A stretch of 64,000 nt of DNA, taken from the NCBI GenBank assembly GCA_004123355.1, contig SCHM01000001.1, forward strand, positions 12,906,193-12,970,192, written 5' to 3'. The DNA is from Amphirosellinia nigrospora. Lineage: Eukaryota > Ascomycota > Sordariomycetes > Xylariales > Xylariaceae. The position numbers were made by a program, and so were the translations under genes. Positions 1 through 12,238 of the stretch are shown here, in pieces (positions within the stretch are counted from its first letter, which is position 1; every line of letters begins with the position of its first letter). The notes under the pieces are model-generated. The model searched no databases. It was not told where the DNA came from and worked only from the letters and a program-made list of their open reading frames with translations.

Positions 1-909
1 CGTAATCTTAGTATTCGAGCTGTGGGACTTGCGTTCATAGGGATCGGCTACCTTGGTGAGGTGCTTGTTCTACCATAATCCAGTTCGCTTGCTTCTAGAT
101 CCTAACCAATTACTACATTTGACATTGGAATCACTCGTCTGCTTGTCTTCTTCTAGTGTAGTGTAGTGTGCGGAGCTGTGGCCTGTCTGGATTTAACCCA
201 ACTTGCTATTTGATGTTGAAGGGTACACTACGTAGAATCGAATCACATCGGTTGCTCCTACACCGGCTTATTCATAGAGTGGTGATATAGCTTACAAACC
301 CAAGTGTTTGGATTAGAGGCAGAACTCTCATACGTATTGTGCAAATCGAGTCATTTGATCAAGTGACCGAAACTGCCACCGTTTTGCTCCCATCTGAATA
401 TGATTTTTCCCCGCTTGACTGGTCGTGATTCATCTCGAACTAGGTCGTCAACGCTATCCTTCCGGATCTAATATCGAGGGGACTCATTGCGCTGCGAGTA
501 AAGGGAAAGGGTTGGCAAAGAGCACATAGTTGTTGGCTTCTGGGACACTCCCCCTATCCCGACGAGCGGAGTGGCATATAATATACATTGTAATCTCATG
601 ATCAATGGAAATGAGAAAAAATTGTATCGCCGAGCGAGAAATGATTTAATGAGGCACGAGAGTTAAAAAAGATTAGCGCATCACCTTTTTCATGTGTATC
701 TGACCAAGGTTAGCTTACAAGCAACTATGACTTTCGTGACCCTACTTTATATGTAGGTAATAATGTTAGAGATCGTATGTTCTTATCAAACAGAGGATTC
801 CATTGTCTACGCAACTTTTAGTTTACAGCAAGTAGTAAGTCGTCAAGCTAAGGTTTCCTAGCAATTGAGCTGATGTACTGGACAACACTATACACGCTCC
901 AGGGTATTC
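1..909. other. Intergenic, no gene seen
   Basis: I see no conserved reading frame, tRNA-like fold or repeat here. The right edge is the 3' flank of the NF-X1 helicase gene on the minus strand. Confidence 0.5.
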
Positions 910-3900
910 TCAAAGATGCAGTGTGTCAGTAGCAGTGCCGATAGCGTCCATGTCAGCGTCATGCTGCACGCCCTGGGCAACCTCGTGATCAGTTCCTCCG
1001 ACTGCGGCGCCACATTCCGGGCAACGAGTCTCTTCCATTGGCATCCCGCACTCGCCGATTGTAAATGGGTGTCCATTCTCGCATTTATACCAATGGCCTG
1101 TTCCTAGAAACTCCTTGGACATGGCTAACCAAACGGCGCGCTTCTCCTCTACGCTGATGGGAGTGTACCGAACGAAGTCCTTGAACATTAGCTCTGCGAT
1201 CTCAAGCTCTTTGACCAAATGCGATGTCGATCCACTGTAAAGATTCAGAAGGTTATGAGCCTCTGCTAGATGCTCTTCGCCATGTGATTTCAACCAATCT
1301 ATCTCTTCTGACTCTTCTGCGGCTGGAGATTGATTCTCGGCATAAAGAAGTTGGGCTAAGGCTACAAATTGGATAAAGTAAATATGCCCTTCGGCCTCGT
1401 GGCGGACATATTTTTTCTCCCTGGCCATTCGGATAAGATCGTTACAATCCTTTAGGTTCATCGTAAGATCAAGGGTGATGGTCGTTAGCTGCTCCACGGC
1501 CTGGCGACGGAGAAGCACGAAATCCCTTAAAATTAGGATGTCGCAACGGAGTAGGAGGCTCCCAGCCAAGAGCAAGCCTCTAGTCTCAAGCTTGGATGTA
1601 TTTAGTAGGAACCGGTCTGTGCCAGTTCCACGGCGGCGAGCATGTTCAACAAGATCGTATACCCGCTGGTAAGGCTGTTCCTCAATCGCAACATGATGGA
1701 CATATCCAGCAATCTCACAATATAGTCGTATAATGGAGTCATACCGACGATACCCAACCCATTCTGCAATGGTCTTCATTTGTTGGAGGCGTTGCCCGGC
1801 TAGAAGTAGCTGGCCCGGGCGCCCGATTGTTGCTAGTATATCCTTCGCGATCATTGGGCTCTCCAGTCGCTCTTGCTGATCCAGAAGGCGATTTTCAAAG
1901 TTCAATGATTTGTGATGTGACCACGTGATGAACTTTTTAGTTGATTCTTCAAGAAGAGATTGCCGAACAATTCGGCCGTATCGGGAGATGTTGCGCAAAC
2001 TACCACGACAAGTTGGACAGGACTTTAATTGCGTGGGATCACCTATGTTTTTAATCCCCTTAACATGGCCGTCAACTGCGATATCATAATGGTCGGACAT
2101 CCCTAACTGACCATCCATGCTTGTGACAGTTAAAACATGCATGCAGTCAGGGAAAATGCATGGTTCTGCGTCGAGATCAATTTCTTGGTACTGCTTCATT
2201 TCTAACATGTCAACAATCATTTCCTTGATATCTCCAGGAGCACATAATTGACAATATTCGGGCTCAGGGCAGATTTCCCCGCAGAGTGATGGACCTAACA
2301 CTGTTAGCAGGAATGATGAAGGCGATTATTGAAGACATACATTGATGTCCACATGCTAACAGTTTCGTGCAGCGCATCGAGCAAGGAATCCAATTACAGG
2401 GGGCGGCACAACTAGATTCTTATTAGCAGTAGCTCCCAATCATATTGCATATCGTAAATACGCACGGCATTGTACACTGGCTGTGGGGACAGGCAGAACA
2501 GCATGTTTCTACAGCACAAGGCGCGCAGGGCTCGGAACACTTTTTGCCGCAGCGGCTGTGTTCACATTGTATCTCGCAAGGCTTGTCGCAAGGCGAGCAC
2601 TCTTCACCCGGATGGCATGGCCTTGAACATGAGTGTGCACATGTACTATAGTCTCGCTGACATAGGCTACTGCATGGGGCATGAAATTCGACAGTCACTT
2701 TGCCATCAACCCGCGTTCTACATGTCTCGCATGATCGGGGCATGAATGACCGCAAGGGAGGGGGAGTCGCATTTGGCCTTGCACTTGTACAAATTTTTGC
2801 TGCGTGTATAGAAAAACGTTAATCGAGATCCAACCCTCATATAATAGAACTTGCTAGATCAAGTGAAGCTAAGGAAGTAGGGATGGGAGGTATTTATACG
2901 TACGTTACATCTTCATGGCAAGGCACATTGACTTTATGACCACAACCCGGTACGGTCTTTTCAGTAGCAGCTGTACAGGTAACCAAATTAAGCGCGCGAG
3001 TTTGCCAACACTGGGGAGAAATCGTAGTATGACCGCAAGGTAGTACTAATTTCTGCCCAATGAGCACGGTTGAGCACTTTTCCTCACATGGGTCTCCACA
3101 GACATTTGGACAGAGGTGATCGCAAAACGGCCGTGATCGCGGGCAGGATTCGAGACAACGCACTGCTTGGTGCAAGACTGTCGAATGGCAAGGGCTGGTG
3201 CAAGTGTGGCCACAAGAAAGCCGCTGAAGACATTGAGCATCGCAGCCTGCTTCGGGTGACAATCTGCCGAAATCGTCAAGGCTTCCGACTTCAATAGCTT
3301 TATCTTTGTGGCGCGGACATTGAAGCGGCAGTTTGGTGCCAAAATTGCCTTCGGATTTTAGCATGCGAATAACATCCAACCACATTTGGACTCTAGAGTA
3401 GGTTGTAGCATTCCCAAAAATATACATGCCATGTTTTGCACGTGACAATAATACATTGATGCGGTTTGATGTTTTTAGAAACCCACATCGACCATCTGGA
3501 TTGCTGCGCACAAGAGATATCACGACCACGTCCGCTTCTTCTCCTTGGAAGTTGTCGACCGTGGCCAACGTCAAGCATTTACTTAGGGATTTCTTTTGGA
3601 TCGCAGGTATTCTCTCCGCATCGAGCTCCAGGCCTTGCTTGCCAAGCTCGTCGATATCCCGATCTCCCAATACAATCTCAAAAGAATTGCGTAGCCTTTT
3701 TCTTAGTTTATGTAGTTGTCCCAGATAAGGTGTCAATACCGCAATCTGATCATGTGAATAGACACCTTGCCGGACAAGGTGGGAAACCGTCGCTGATACC
3801 ATTTCGACTTCGAAGTCGTTTGTATGAGAAGTGCCCAAGGGTTGTGTGGGATCTGAGCTGCTCTCCGGGTTGATGTGGTCGAACCAAAATAAGCGTTTTC

Positions 3901-6900
3901 GCATGCCGACAACTTCCGGGTAGTCGGATAAATGATTGGCGTCCTCAAGATCAGTGTAAATAGTTTCTCGAATAAGCCTCGATATAGATGGATGCATTCT
4001 CCGTTGTACCGTTAGTGTGTCAAATGCTAGCTTTGGTTGTGTTAGATGGACTGGCTTTACCAGCCGTTCAAATAACGAAACATCCAGTGAATACTGCTCT
4101 CCTACTGGGTTGTCAACAGAGAGCTCGTAATTTGTAACTTGAGGACGTAATTGTAGATGGTCGCCAATAAGAATGACGTGCTCTAGCGAAGGAAGCAGGG
4201 CCGTTAGAATGTGGCTTTCTAATACCTCACCCGCTTCCTCACAGAGTAGAACCTTGGAATTAACTTTCCGAAGCAGCTCAAGATTCTTTGCAAGGCCTGT
4301 GGTGGTCACACCGACGACTTTACATTGAGAAAGAACTCGCAGATTGATTTCCCGGTATACGGTTTCGAGGTCGCTTTTTGCCTTGCGATAATCTGCCTCC
4401 AGTGAAACAAATTCCTCAATATGCTCTTCCATCAGCTCCCTGGTCCAAGTATGGCAGAGCATTAGTCGCTCTTGTCGGCTTAAGGTGTGGGGAGACTGAG
4501 TTTTCAACTCATTGGTAGAGCGTGACATATCCTGTACGCTTGCGCCAGCGGAAATCCATGCCTTCAACGACTCATCCTCATCCCTATAGGTGACTTTTGT
4601 CCACCCTTCCTCGGCCTCAGCACCGAATATAGCATCATAGAATGTGGACTCGCCGCATTCATCTAGATAATCCTTTACGGCAGTCGCTGAACTTGCGGTT
4701 TTCATCCGGCCCAAACAGGAATTGATCTCTTTTCCAATATTAGTGAGTTTAGTTCCATGTGCGTAAGCTTCTTGTTTCTCTGCCTTAGTACGCTCAATCT
4801 CTCTCGCCACCTTATTTAATTTGACATCTTCAAGTAGTGTCGATTTTGAGCGACTACCGATGCGAATGATCTGTGTGATACCACGATGCCAGAGGTGTTC
4901 CAATAATTGGTCGAGTGCGTGATTTGTGTAACAAACGCAAAGTATTGGGCCAATGCGCGCACGGCTTCCGTTATCAAGAAGAACTTTGAGAATTGACTAC
5001 TCACAGAAAAAGATTAGCATCGGGGTTCGTATTATCAAATAGTGAAATCTACTTGCCTCTCCCGTCCAGCTTTTGCCTGTCCCAGGGGGTCCCTGAATCA
5101 CCTGGAATGAACGCCTGAGCGAGTTGAGACACGCCACGGCTTGTCCATGGTCGAGCTGAGATTTACTAACAAGCGAATCGGGGTCCGGAGATGCTTGTGA
5201 TGAGTACAAAAAGTCCTCGCCTTTGTTTGTAATCGACTTGAGGTTGAAGGTAAACCCCGTCTTCGTCGAATATAATGGTGGGGGGATTGTCACATCGCCG
5301 CTATTTTCGTCATGTGCTAGAATTTCACTGAAAGGTAGGTCGGCAGTTTTAAAAATTTGTTGAAGTGCGACAAGGGTGGATTGAAATGATGGCAAAATTA
5401 CCCCGGGGAACTCTACCAACACTCGTTCACTGGATAATCCTGATTTATAAGCCCGAACCATAGCTTGGACGTCTGCTGTCTTAGGCTCAGCGAGGGAAAG
5501 TTTCACATAGCTGAAGTCTTTGTGGCTGTACAAATCGAGTTTTATGCTGGCTTGTTTCCCTTCATCCCTTTTTCGGGTCTTTGGTCGATTCGGATCAGGA
5601 CGTATTGTCGACTCCGAAACGACACAGAATATAGCGGTTGCGTTCTGCAGGACGCAAACTAGTGCGCCGGGTTCGAGTCGCCGGCTGATTGCCCAATATT
5701 CCTCACTGTCCATTGTTGATCGTGGGCTAGGGCGAAATGGCTGTTCAATTTCCAAGTGGAATTCCAGACCGTAGCGCCTGTTGCAAGTGACATCAATGAT
5801 AGCACTAATATTGTAAGAGTGCGTGCGAGCTCCGCGCTTCTCTATTGATCGAATTTCATGATCGTTAAGTCGCTCGAGCTCATAACTGATAGACTCCTTG
5901 AGCTGACCGACCATGTCGTCGCGTAGAAGGCGGAAATGTCTGTCAATAAGACCTTGCACTCCTGGCAAGTGCCATTGAGAAGGGTCATAGAATGGGCGAT
6001 AATCCTATCAAATAGTAAGCATACTATTCGCATACAACTAGTCCTGGAAAAGATGTACCTGACGTGTTGACATGATCTCGGACATTGTCGGCAAGATCCT
6101 GATCCTCGTACAATCCGCATGGTCATTATCGTGTCGGGGCCCCTCAGCCGACAGCTCCCCTGGTAGATCTCTGCGGAGTACGAAAGTAGCGCGAGAAAGG
6201 GAATGTGCAGCTGCCGGTCGAGGTTGAGCAACTCCCTTGACGACAGAGAGTCGCTTTCGAATGTATTCAATGTTCTTATTTGCTTGTAAGATCATGAAGT
6301 CTTGAGCTCCCAGACTGAAGATTGTCAAGTGACGACTTGAAACGGTCAACAATGGGAGGAATCGCATCGTTGACCAGCGCTTGAGTGTTGCAATCCACAA
6401 TTTTAGCAAGTGTTGATGTGCAAAGCTCTAGAAATTCACTCTTCGGGCCATCCTTTTCATGGATGATCGGTGCGCGCCAGTTATCAGAGATGGAAAGCAG
6501 AAAGTCGCACAGGGGCTGAAGCCGAGAAGCATTAAAACCAAGGATCGCATTGTATATTGCGCCCGTATAGACTTCTAGCAGAGTAGAGCGTGCTACCCTC
6601 TCCTCGGCCATCATGGTGAATAGTGGACGAACGCATGCTCTCCAGAGATCGAGCCGATGGGCGTCGGATTGGCATAGCGGGATGTGACGTTCGATTAACT
6701 CGCGAATGGCGAGTAACCCTCCCTCCTGTGCCAGCAACTTTATTGTCTCCTGCAAAACACCGAGGTCACCCTCTACAAGGGCGAGCCCAAGCTGGAAGAA
6801 CCTCGCGAGTCTCTGACTATAAGATGCGCTGGGATTCTCAGGCTCTCGTGGGATCATCCTACGCCATTGGTAGAAGCGCTGGTCGCCCTCCTTGTTTGTG

Positions 6901-7073
6901 TTTGACTGGGCTGAAAGCTTTTTGCCCGCTGACACGGCATTTTGTTGAGTAGGCTTCGTGATCTGGGTGGCGGAGTCTGTGTTATTTTGGGTTTCGGGAT
7001 CAAGATGAGGGAAGTTGCATGACTCCCCTTTCCGGCAACCGCCGGCTGTCAGATAATGCTGACACGACTGCAT
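910..7073 (-). CDS. NF-X1 zinc-finger helicase (ZNFX1-like), two frame breaks
   Basis: This is a superfamily-1 RNA/DNA helicase of the ZNFX1 type; in animals and worms the family acts in small-RNA inheritance and antiviral RNA sensing, while the fungal role is unknown. Six exons fit: 7073-6060, 6004-5057, 4996-about 2902, 2799-2467, 2411-2341 and 2294-910, about 1,950 codons, normal for the family. Residues 4-23 form a perfect CCCH finger (C-x8-C-x5-C-x3-H). Walker A is GPPGTGKS (near 5,080), the Walker B-like box is CEEAGEV, and late motifs are DNFQGEEADVVVISLVRSN and NVLLSRAKHG. Cys-rich NF-X1 repeats (CGH, C-x3-C) follow, then a C-terminal Cys cluster. I chose the ATG at 7073 because it opens the CCCH finger. 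The frame slips at 6279-6281 (A run) and 2737-2740 (C run), each one base short; homology continues across both. The second intron has a GC donor. Confidence 0.93.
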
Positions 7074-7890
7074 TGTGATGGCTGAGTGCAAAGCTGTCTG
7101 TTAGGAGTGAGCTATCACTCTCCAGCACGCTGAAACTAAGATGAACAGAAAGGTGCTGTGACTCTTCGGATGTATTAAGATGTTGCCTCTCTTGAGAGAT
7201 AGTAGTTGACAAGTGAGACTGTTGGGGAAAGACGGAGGAGTTGTAGGTGTGAAGATAAGACAATTAGGTAGTTGGTCCCTAGGTACTGACCATCAGTAAA
7301 CAAGAATCTGAAAGGTTGGGCGGCGGTGATTGAGGAAGGAGTCCCCTGGCAGGTGCTAGTGACGCAGTTACCCAACACTGTTCGAAATTCCCAATTAGCA
7401 TTAGATACCTTAGGTATAGTTAGCAACCCACGTATTCTAGAAGGTACCTACGTGCGCCTACCTACCTTCCCGATATTGAAGGTAGGTACGTAAAATGTGT
7501 AGGTACCTAGGAGATAGCGTATTGTCAATCGAACATGTGTATATGAATATTTGATGTATTCGGAAATGTCTCTGCCAGGTACCTACTATACTTGCACCCA
7601 ATAGAGAGCTCCTGCATGTATTGTAGCTATCTCTTTCATTACCTAATATTCAATGTTATATATTAACCATGGCAAGTACAACAGACTAGGCAGAGTATAA
7701 TGGGATATATGTAGGTTGTGGACGCAGAATTCAAGTCATCCCCTAGTAGGGTTGTCGGCAAAACGATAGAGAGAGACATTGATAGGAAAATGGGTACCGA
7801 AGGGAGTCAACCCAGCTACCCCTATTTTCTCTGAATATCTACCTGAATCTTTACTCTTTCCCTGGGCGCCCCAATGCCGGGCAATACTAT
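7074..7890. promoter_or_regulatory. Intergenic, rich in TAGGTACCT-type motifs
   Basis: This is the 5' flank of the NF-X1 helicase and the 3' flank of the aldo/keto reductase. Positions 7270-7585 hold repeated partial or full copies of CCTAGGTA, AGGTACCTA and CCTACCT. I see no reading frame with recognisable product. Confidence 0.5.
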
Positions 7891-9055
7891 TCAATTTAGT
7901 TTTGGCGTGTCGGCGAGTGCATTCCCCTGAGCAACCTGTCTAGCACCGCTGGCTCCTCCCATGAGTTTAATGGTCTCCCTCACATGTCTGTTGTCCTCTG
8001 AAGTGATCTCAACAGCCACAGAATCAACGTTCTGCTCCAAGTATCGGATTTTGGTTCCTGGAATAGGGAACATGTCTTGTCCTTGAGCCATGATCCACGC
8101 AAGCGTTAACTGAGCGGGTGTACAGTTCTTAGTCGCAGCTATATCTTTTAGCGCGCCCGCAAGCTTGAGATTCTTGGGGAAGTTCTCCGGGCTGAATCGA
8201 GGCAGAGCACGGCGTTTGTCTGTCGAATCTAGGTCATCGAGCGACTGGAATTTACCAGAGAGGAACCCCGGCCCAGCGGCGAATAAGGCACAATCGCCAC
8301 ACCGAGTTCGCGGCAAGTTGCCAGAAGATTTGTGCCCGCCTCTGTCTCTATATCCAAGCTCCAGGGGTTATACTCAATCTGGACTGCTGAGACAGGATTG
8401 ATAGCACATGCTCGGCGGACGGTGTCCGAGCTCGGCTCTGATAATCCGATATGCTTAATTTTCCCTTCCCTAGTTATCAGAAAGATGTGTAAGTCATTGC
8501 TGAAGATAGCTGACTGTGGATACCCACAACTTACATCTTCAGCTGAACCAGAGCTTCCATAATCTTCTCGACTGGGGTGATACGGTCGAATCGATGCACG
8601 TAGAATAGATCAATAGACTCAATTCCAAGGTTCCGTAGACTTTTTTCGCAGCTGTGTCGACAGTTTTCCGGAGAGTTATCGATCGTAAAAGAAACTTGAC
8701 CATCTTCACCGACTTTGGCCCCAAAGCCGAACTTGGTGGCAATGAAAATATCCTGGCGCCTTTCTGGATGTAGCTTGAACCATTTCCCGACGAGAGTTTC
8801 ACTGTCTCCGTAACCAGCTGCGGTGTCCCAGAATGTGGCACCCATTTCCCAGGCTCTATCTAGAACTCCGAAGCGCTCTGTATCAGACCTGAAGGCAAAG
8901 CTGTCAGTGCTCACACGATGCCAATATTTTTTGAATATTACTCACAACTTCATATCCTCATAGCCGATGCTGAGTTCCATTAACCCGAATCCAAGCCGAG
9001 GAACCAGAGGTCCATCGCGACCTAGCTGGTGAAGGGGAAGCTTATGGGGAGGCAT
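7891..9055 (-). CDS. Aldo/keto reductase, one frameshift
   Basis: A NAD(P)H-dependent cytosolic reductase of aldehydes and ketones (AKR superfamily, fungal general-stress or pyridoxal-reductase-like branch). Three exons fit with consensus introns: 9055-8946, 8888-8535 and 8469-7891. The AKR tetrad is visible: Asp and Tyr in WDTAAGYG, Lys in ATKFGFG, His in FYVHRFD; the strand VAIVPYSPLGRG precedes the break. At 8266-8269 (a C run on the plus strand) one base is missing, so VPYSPLGRG and FLSGKF lie in different frames. Everything on both sides is well conserved, so this looks like a consensus error or a very young pseudogene. Start: the Met of MPPHKLPLHQLG, just before the first beta strand. 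About 340 aa when read through, the usual length. Confidence 0.9.
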
Positions 9056-9773
9056 GATAATAGAGGCAAATTGTTCTGGGAGGTTTTGGGGTTGTGTTCG
9101 CCCTGTTTGGAATCTACAGAACTTCTGGCTTCTCCACGTCTTTGAACGACATATATATTCCATGTCACAACTTACTACTTGGCTATTTTTGAAGGTCCGC
9201 AGATACTTGCTCTAGCCGGACCTAGTCAATCACCGGTTACCTCCAATCTTACATAGAATAAAGGCAGCTTACTATTAATGGTCTGCATTCAAACATGGCA
9301 GTCGATCAGACGCTGAGGAGATATTGGGTGATAGGAGGAAATAACGGACGGACTTAAGACATCGCACCCGGTGTAGAGGCCGTCTCCATTTCGATAGTCA
9401 TTTCTAATGGCCATGTCATTCTTCTTGCTGTCTGGTCAGCGGGTATCAGAACTAACCGCTAACTAGCTGAAGGGTAAGAAGGTATCCTTGTTGCTAAGCT
9501 GCAAGAAATTGATCGTGCACTGCGTAAATACGAACTGCTGCTCCCTTCGGGCGAGATTGCGGGAGAACGTCATCCTATGGCCGTACTCATCTGCACAATC
9601 CATGAAGGGTGGGCATCGAGACCAGTATGGACGGGCGTGTGAATTAATTCCGTCGATACGTAAATAAAAATTGCGTCGCCCAACCTTGGTAGAAGAAATG
9701 GTACGTGGTAAAAAACATGTAACCTAGTGCAAAGTTTACCACAGCTTTATTTGGACAGGCCAATTGACGCGTC
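9056..9773. other. Intergenic, no gene seen
   Basis: Upstream flank of the aldo/keto reductase. I see no conserved reading frame or repeat. Confidence 0.45.
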
Positions 9774-10435
9774 GTGAACATAAGTATCCTACAACTTTGG
9801 ACAGGCGTATCACACGAATATGTTCAGTTCGAACAGTTGTCCTTCTCGGGCCCCTTAAAGGAAGCCGAAGCCCGCGAGGCCGCGCGCCTGGCCGCCGAAG
9901 CTGAGCGCCAGCGTGTGCAAGAATCCGCAAACCAGCGCGAGAGAGATCTAGCCAATGCGAAACGCGACCACCGTGAGGCTTCTAGAGAAATGCAGCTCGG
10001 CTATTGGCATTGGAACGGCATTCCAATTCAAGACGCGGCCAATGCTGCATGCCTGGCTTGTTTGTCAGCTATTACAGCTGACGCACACCTGGCATACCCC
10101 ACTATAAGTTTAGTTGGCCTTCCCCCACCATTAAACTTAACCCCACTACATCTACCACTTCGCATCTTGAACTCTTCAAATACATATACATGTACATATA
10201 CAGAATAGGTATATAAGAGGAGGGGGCTACACCCGATTAGACTACGTCTTATACTACCTAGGTACCTCAAATTAGGTACCCCAGAACCTGACATACGAGG
10301 GGGGTGAGCTCGGGCTCCAGCTCGAGCTCTGGCAGCAGCGGCGGCGGGGACGGCGGGGACGGGGACGACGTGGACGACGACGTGGAGGACGACGCCGCCG
10401 ACGACTTCATTCCCTGGTTGGATTGGATGTCTTAA
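9774..10435 (+). CDS. Hypothetical coiled-coil protein with acidic tail, doubtful
   Basis: Not recognised. Positions about 9,860-9,990 encode an Ala/Glu/Arg-rich heptad-like stretch (EAEAREAARLAAEAERQR then RERDLANAKRDHREASREM), typical of a coiled coil. Positions about 10,305-10,435 in another frame encode a Ser/Gly run, then a Gly/Asp-rich acidic run, ending DDFIPWLDWMS and a stop. The two parts could be exons of one gene, but the join is not obvious and both may belong to a decayed repeat. Confidence is low and no function is proposed. Confidence 0.25.
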
Positions 10436-11180
10436 GAACACTAGTTTCCAGTAGTCTTGCGGTGTTCCGCATTTGGCGACGATATTTGTATCTTTATATA
10501 ACAACAGTCTGTTGCGGCGATAAATCCGGCCCTTCGTTTTAGAATTCTCCGCGAAATCTTTGAAGTTTTCGACATTATCGATAGCAGCTATATAATCATT
10601 ATACGCCCCGTTTTAACTCGCCTCCTTAACCTATTTTTTATAGTCTGTATAGGTTAAACGGATTCTTCCGCTATAATTAAAAGTTAGCTCCAGGATCTGC
10701 TGCTTCATTAAGGAATCGATAGCGTCGTGGTTTAAGTGCAGGTTCATCCGCACCACCTAATCACGGTCGACAAAGGTTATCTTGGACATATCTGCGTTAA
10801 GATAGTAATCGTAATGCTTAATTATTACCAACATGCAGCGCGTGTTGTCACGGTGCCCGCTCATAAAATGCGTTGCCCGCTCGTGACGCCGACGAGTCAG
10901 GCTCTACGGCCTTTCTTGTGGGCTTCTTCTTGGCCTTTTTTTTGGCCTTTTTTACGGCCTTTTTAGCGGTCTTCTCGGCTTCTCGCTATATATATATTTA
11001 ACTGCTGTATTATATAAGCAGATTTATTTAAGTAAGAACTTACGCGACACGCTTCGTTTTTTGCGGCGGCAATAAGGGCGTAATCTATAAAAAAGGGATC
11101 TAAGTAACAAGGAGGCATGGCGGCGGCAGTAAGGAGCACAGGAAAAGGACAAGAGCACGGGCAGGCACAGGGCACCACGA
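10436..11180 (-). pseudogene. Degenerate repeat-like coding relic
   Basis: On the minus strand fragments of one protein-like sequence are spread over several frames: a Lys/Ala-rich basic stretch (AKKAVKKAKKKAKKKP, about 10,975-10,900), then LNHDAIDSLMKQQILELTF and RIRLTYTDY (about 10,740-10,640), then YRRNRLLLYKDTNIVAKCG (about 10,530-10,470). In-frame stops are TAG and TAA where CAG or CAA would fit, the CpA-to-TpA change expected of repeat-induced point mutation. I do not recognise the family, and transposon origin is inference. Confidence 0.35.
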
Positions 11181-11230
11181 AGAGAAATTTGTTATATTTA
11201 TTTATTTATAGTACTTTAAATTAAAAGAAG

Positions 11231-11316
11231 CGGCAACAGCAACGACGACAATAATAATAATAATAGTGATGATAACGGTGATAGCGATGGTGATGGCGAT
11301 AGCGGCGGCGGTGGAG
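11231..11316. repeat. Imperfect trinucleotide repeat
   Basis: A tract of GAC/AAT/GAT/GGC-type triplets, including five AAT units, grading into GGC units. Low complexity, no coding support. Confidence 0.7.
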
Positions 11317-12238
11317 TAAGTAGGTAGCCATAGGTATTAAAGTAGGGCGAGTGGCATACTTAGGCAAATTAGGTCCCAAGGGTAAGCAAGTAGGTAAAAT
11401 GACTAAGGGATGGGAGCTGTAAAAACATAAATATCCCTCGAAGGGCTCACTTTGTATGGAATACACTTAGCACGGAGTTTTAATTTTTTAGAATTTTATC
11501 AATATATTGCGTTCCCTTCGATCAAACGATTCCCTTTGATTCTATGTGACAGATACTAGGATTGGATGAGTAATTTGTAGATTACCTCCATTCCAGTGCT
11601 CCCAGTCACCCTGGGCCAATTTAGTATGAGGAGGTCTAAACAATGCGCAACTTTTGTGACATAGCAAGAAATAATCAAGAAAACCATTATCATGAGAGTG
11701 CATGTTTATACCTATTATTGAGAGAAACTTCGAGATTTTTTTCATAGGTCTTCTTCTTTACGAGAGACCAAGAGAAATAAGCATAGCATGGAGGATTCAA
11801 TGCTGCAAGACTCGCGATCCTTTGCCGATAGTTGAGGTAGATTCCTGATTTTAAATCTCGGGGAGTTGGAGCGGTTGCAGAGGGCGGGGACTACTAACAC
11901 CAAGGGGAATGGCGGGCAAGTGCTGCAAGTGCTTGTCAACTGCACAGCATAATTATGTGTTATCATGCGGCAATGTACGGGCGGATTACAATCATCATGT
12001 TGTTAGAAGATAGGAGTAATTTAAGCCTCTGCATTTCGTCTTACCAAAGTACCTACCCTACGTACGGATCTTGAAAATAAAAGCGGCGGTTTGCTGGTGC
12101 TCACGACTTCTCGGCTATGGATCGTTTAGATGCATTCTCTCCCCTCAACCCTCGATTACACATATAAGAGGTGCTCGTGAGCCCGTAAAAGCACTGAATG
12201 GGCAGGTTTCGCCTTTTGGAGTCTCGCTAAAAGAGCCT
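11317..12238. other. Intergenic, no gene seen
   Basis: AT-leaning sequence with only short unconvincing frames; it is the 3' flank of the F-box-like gene. Confidence 0.4.
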
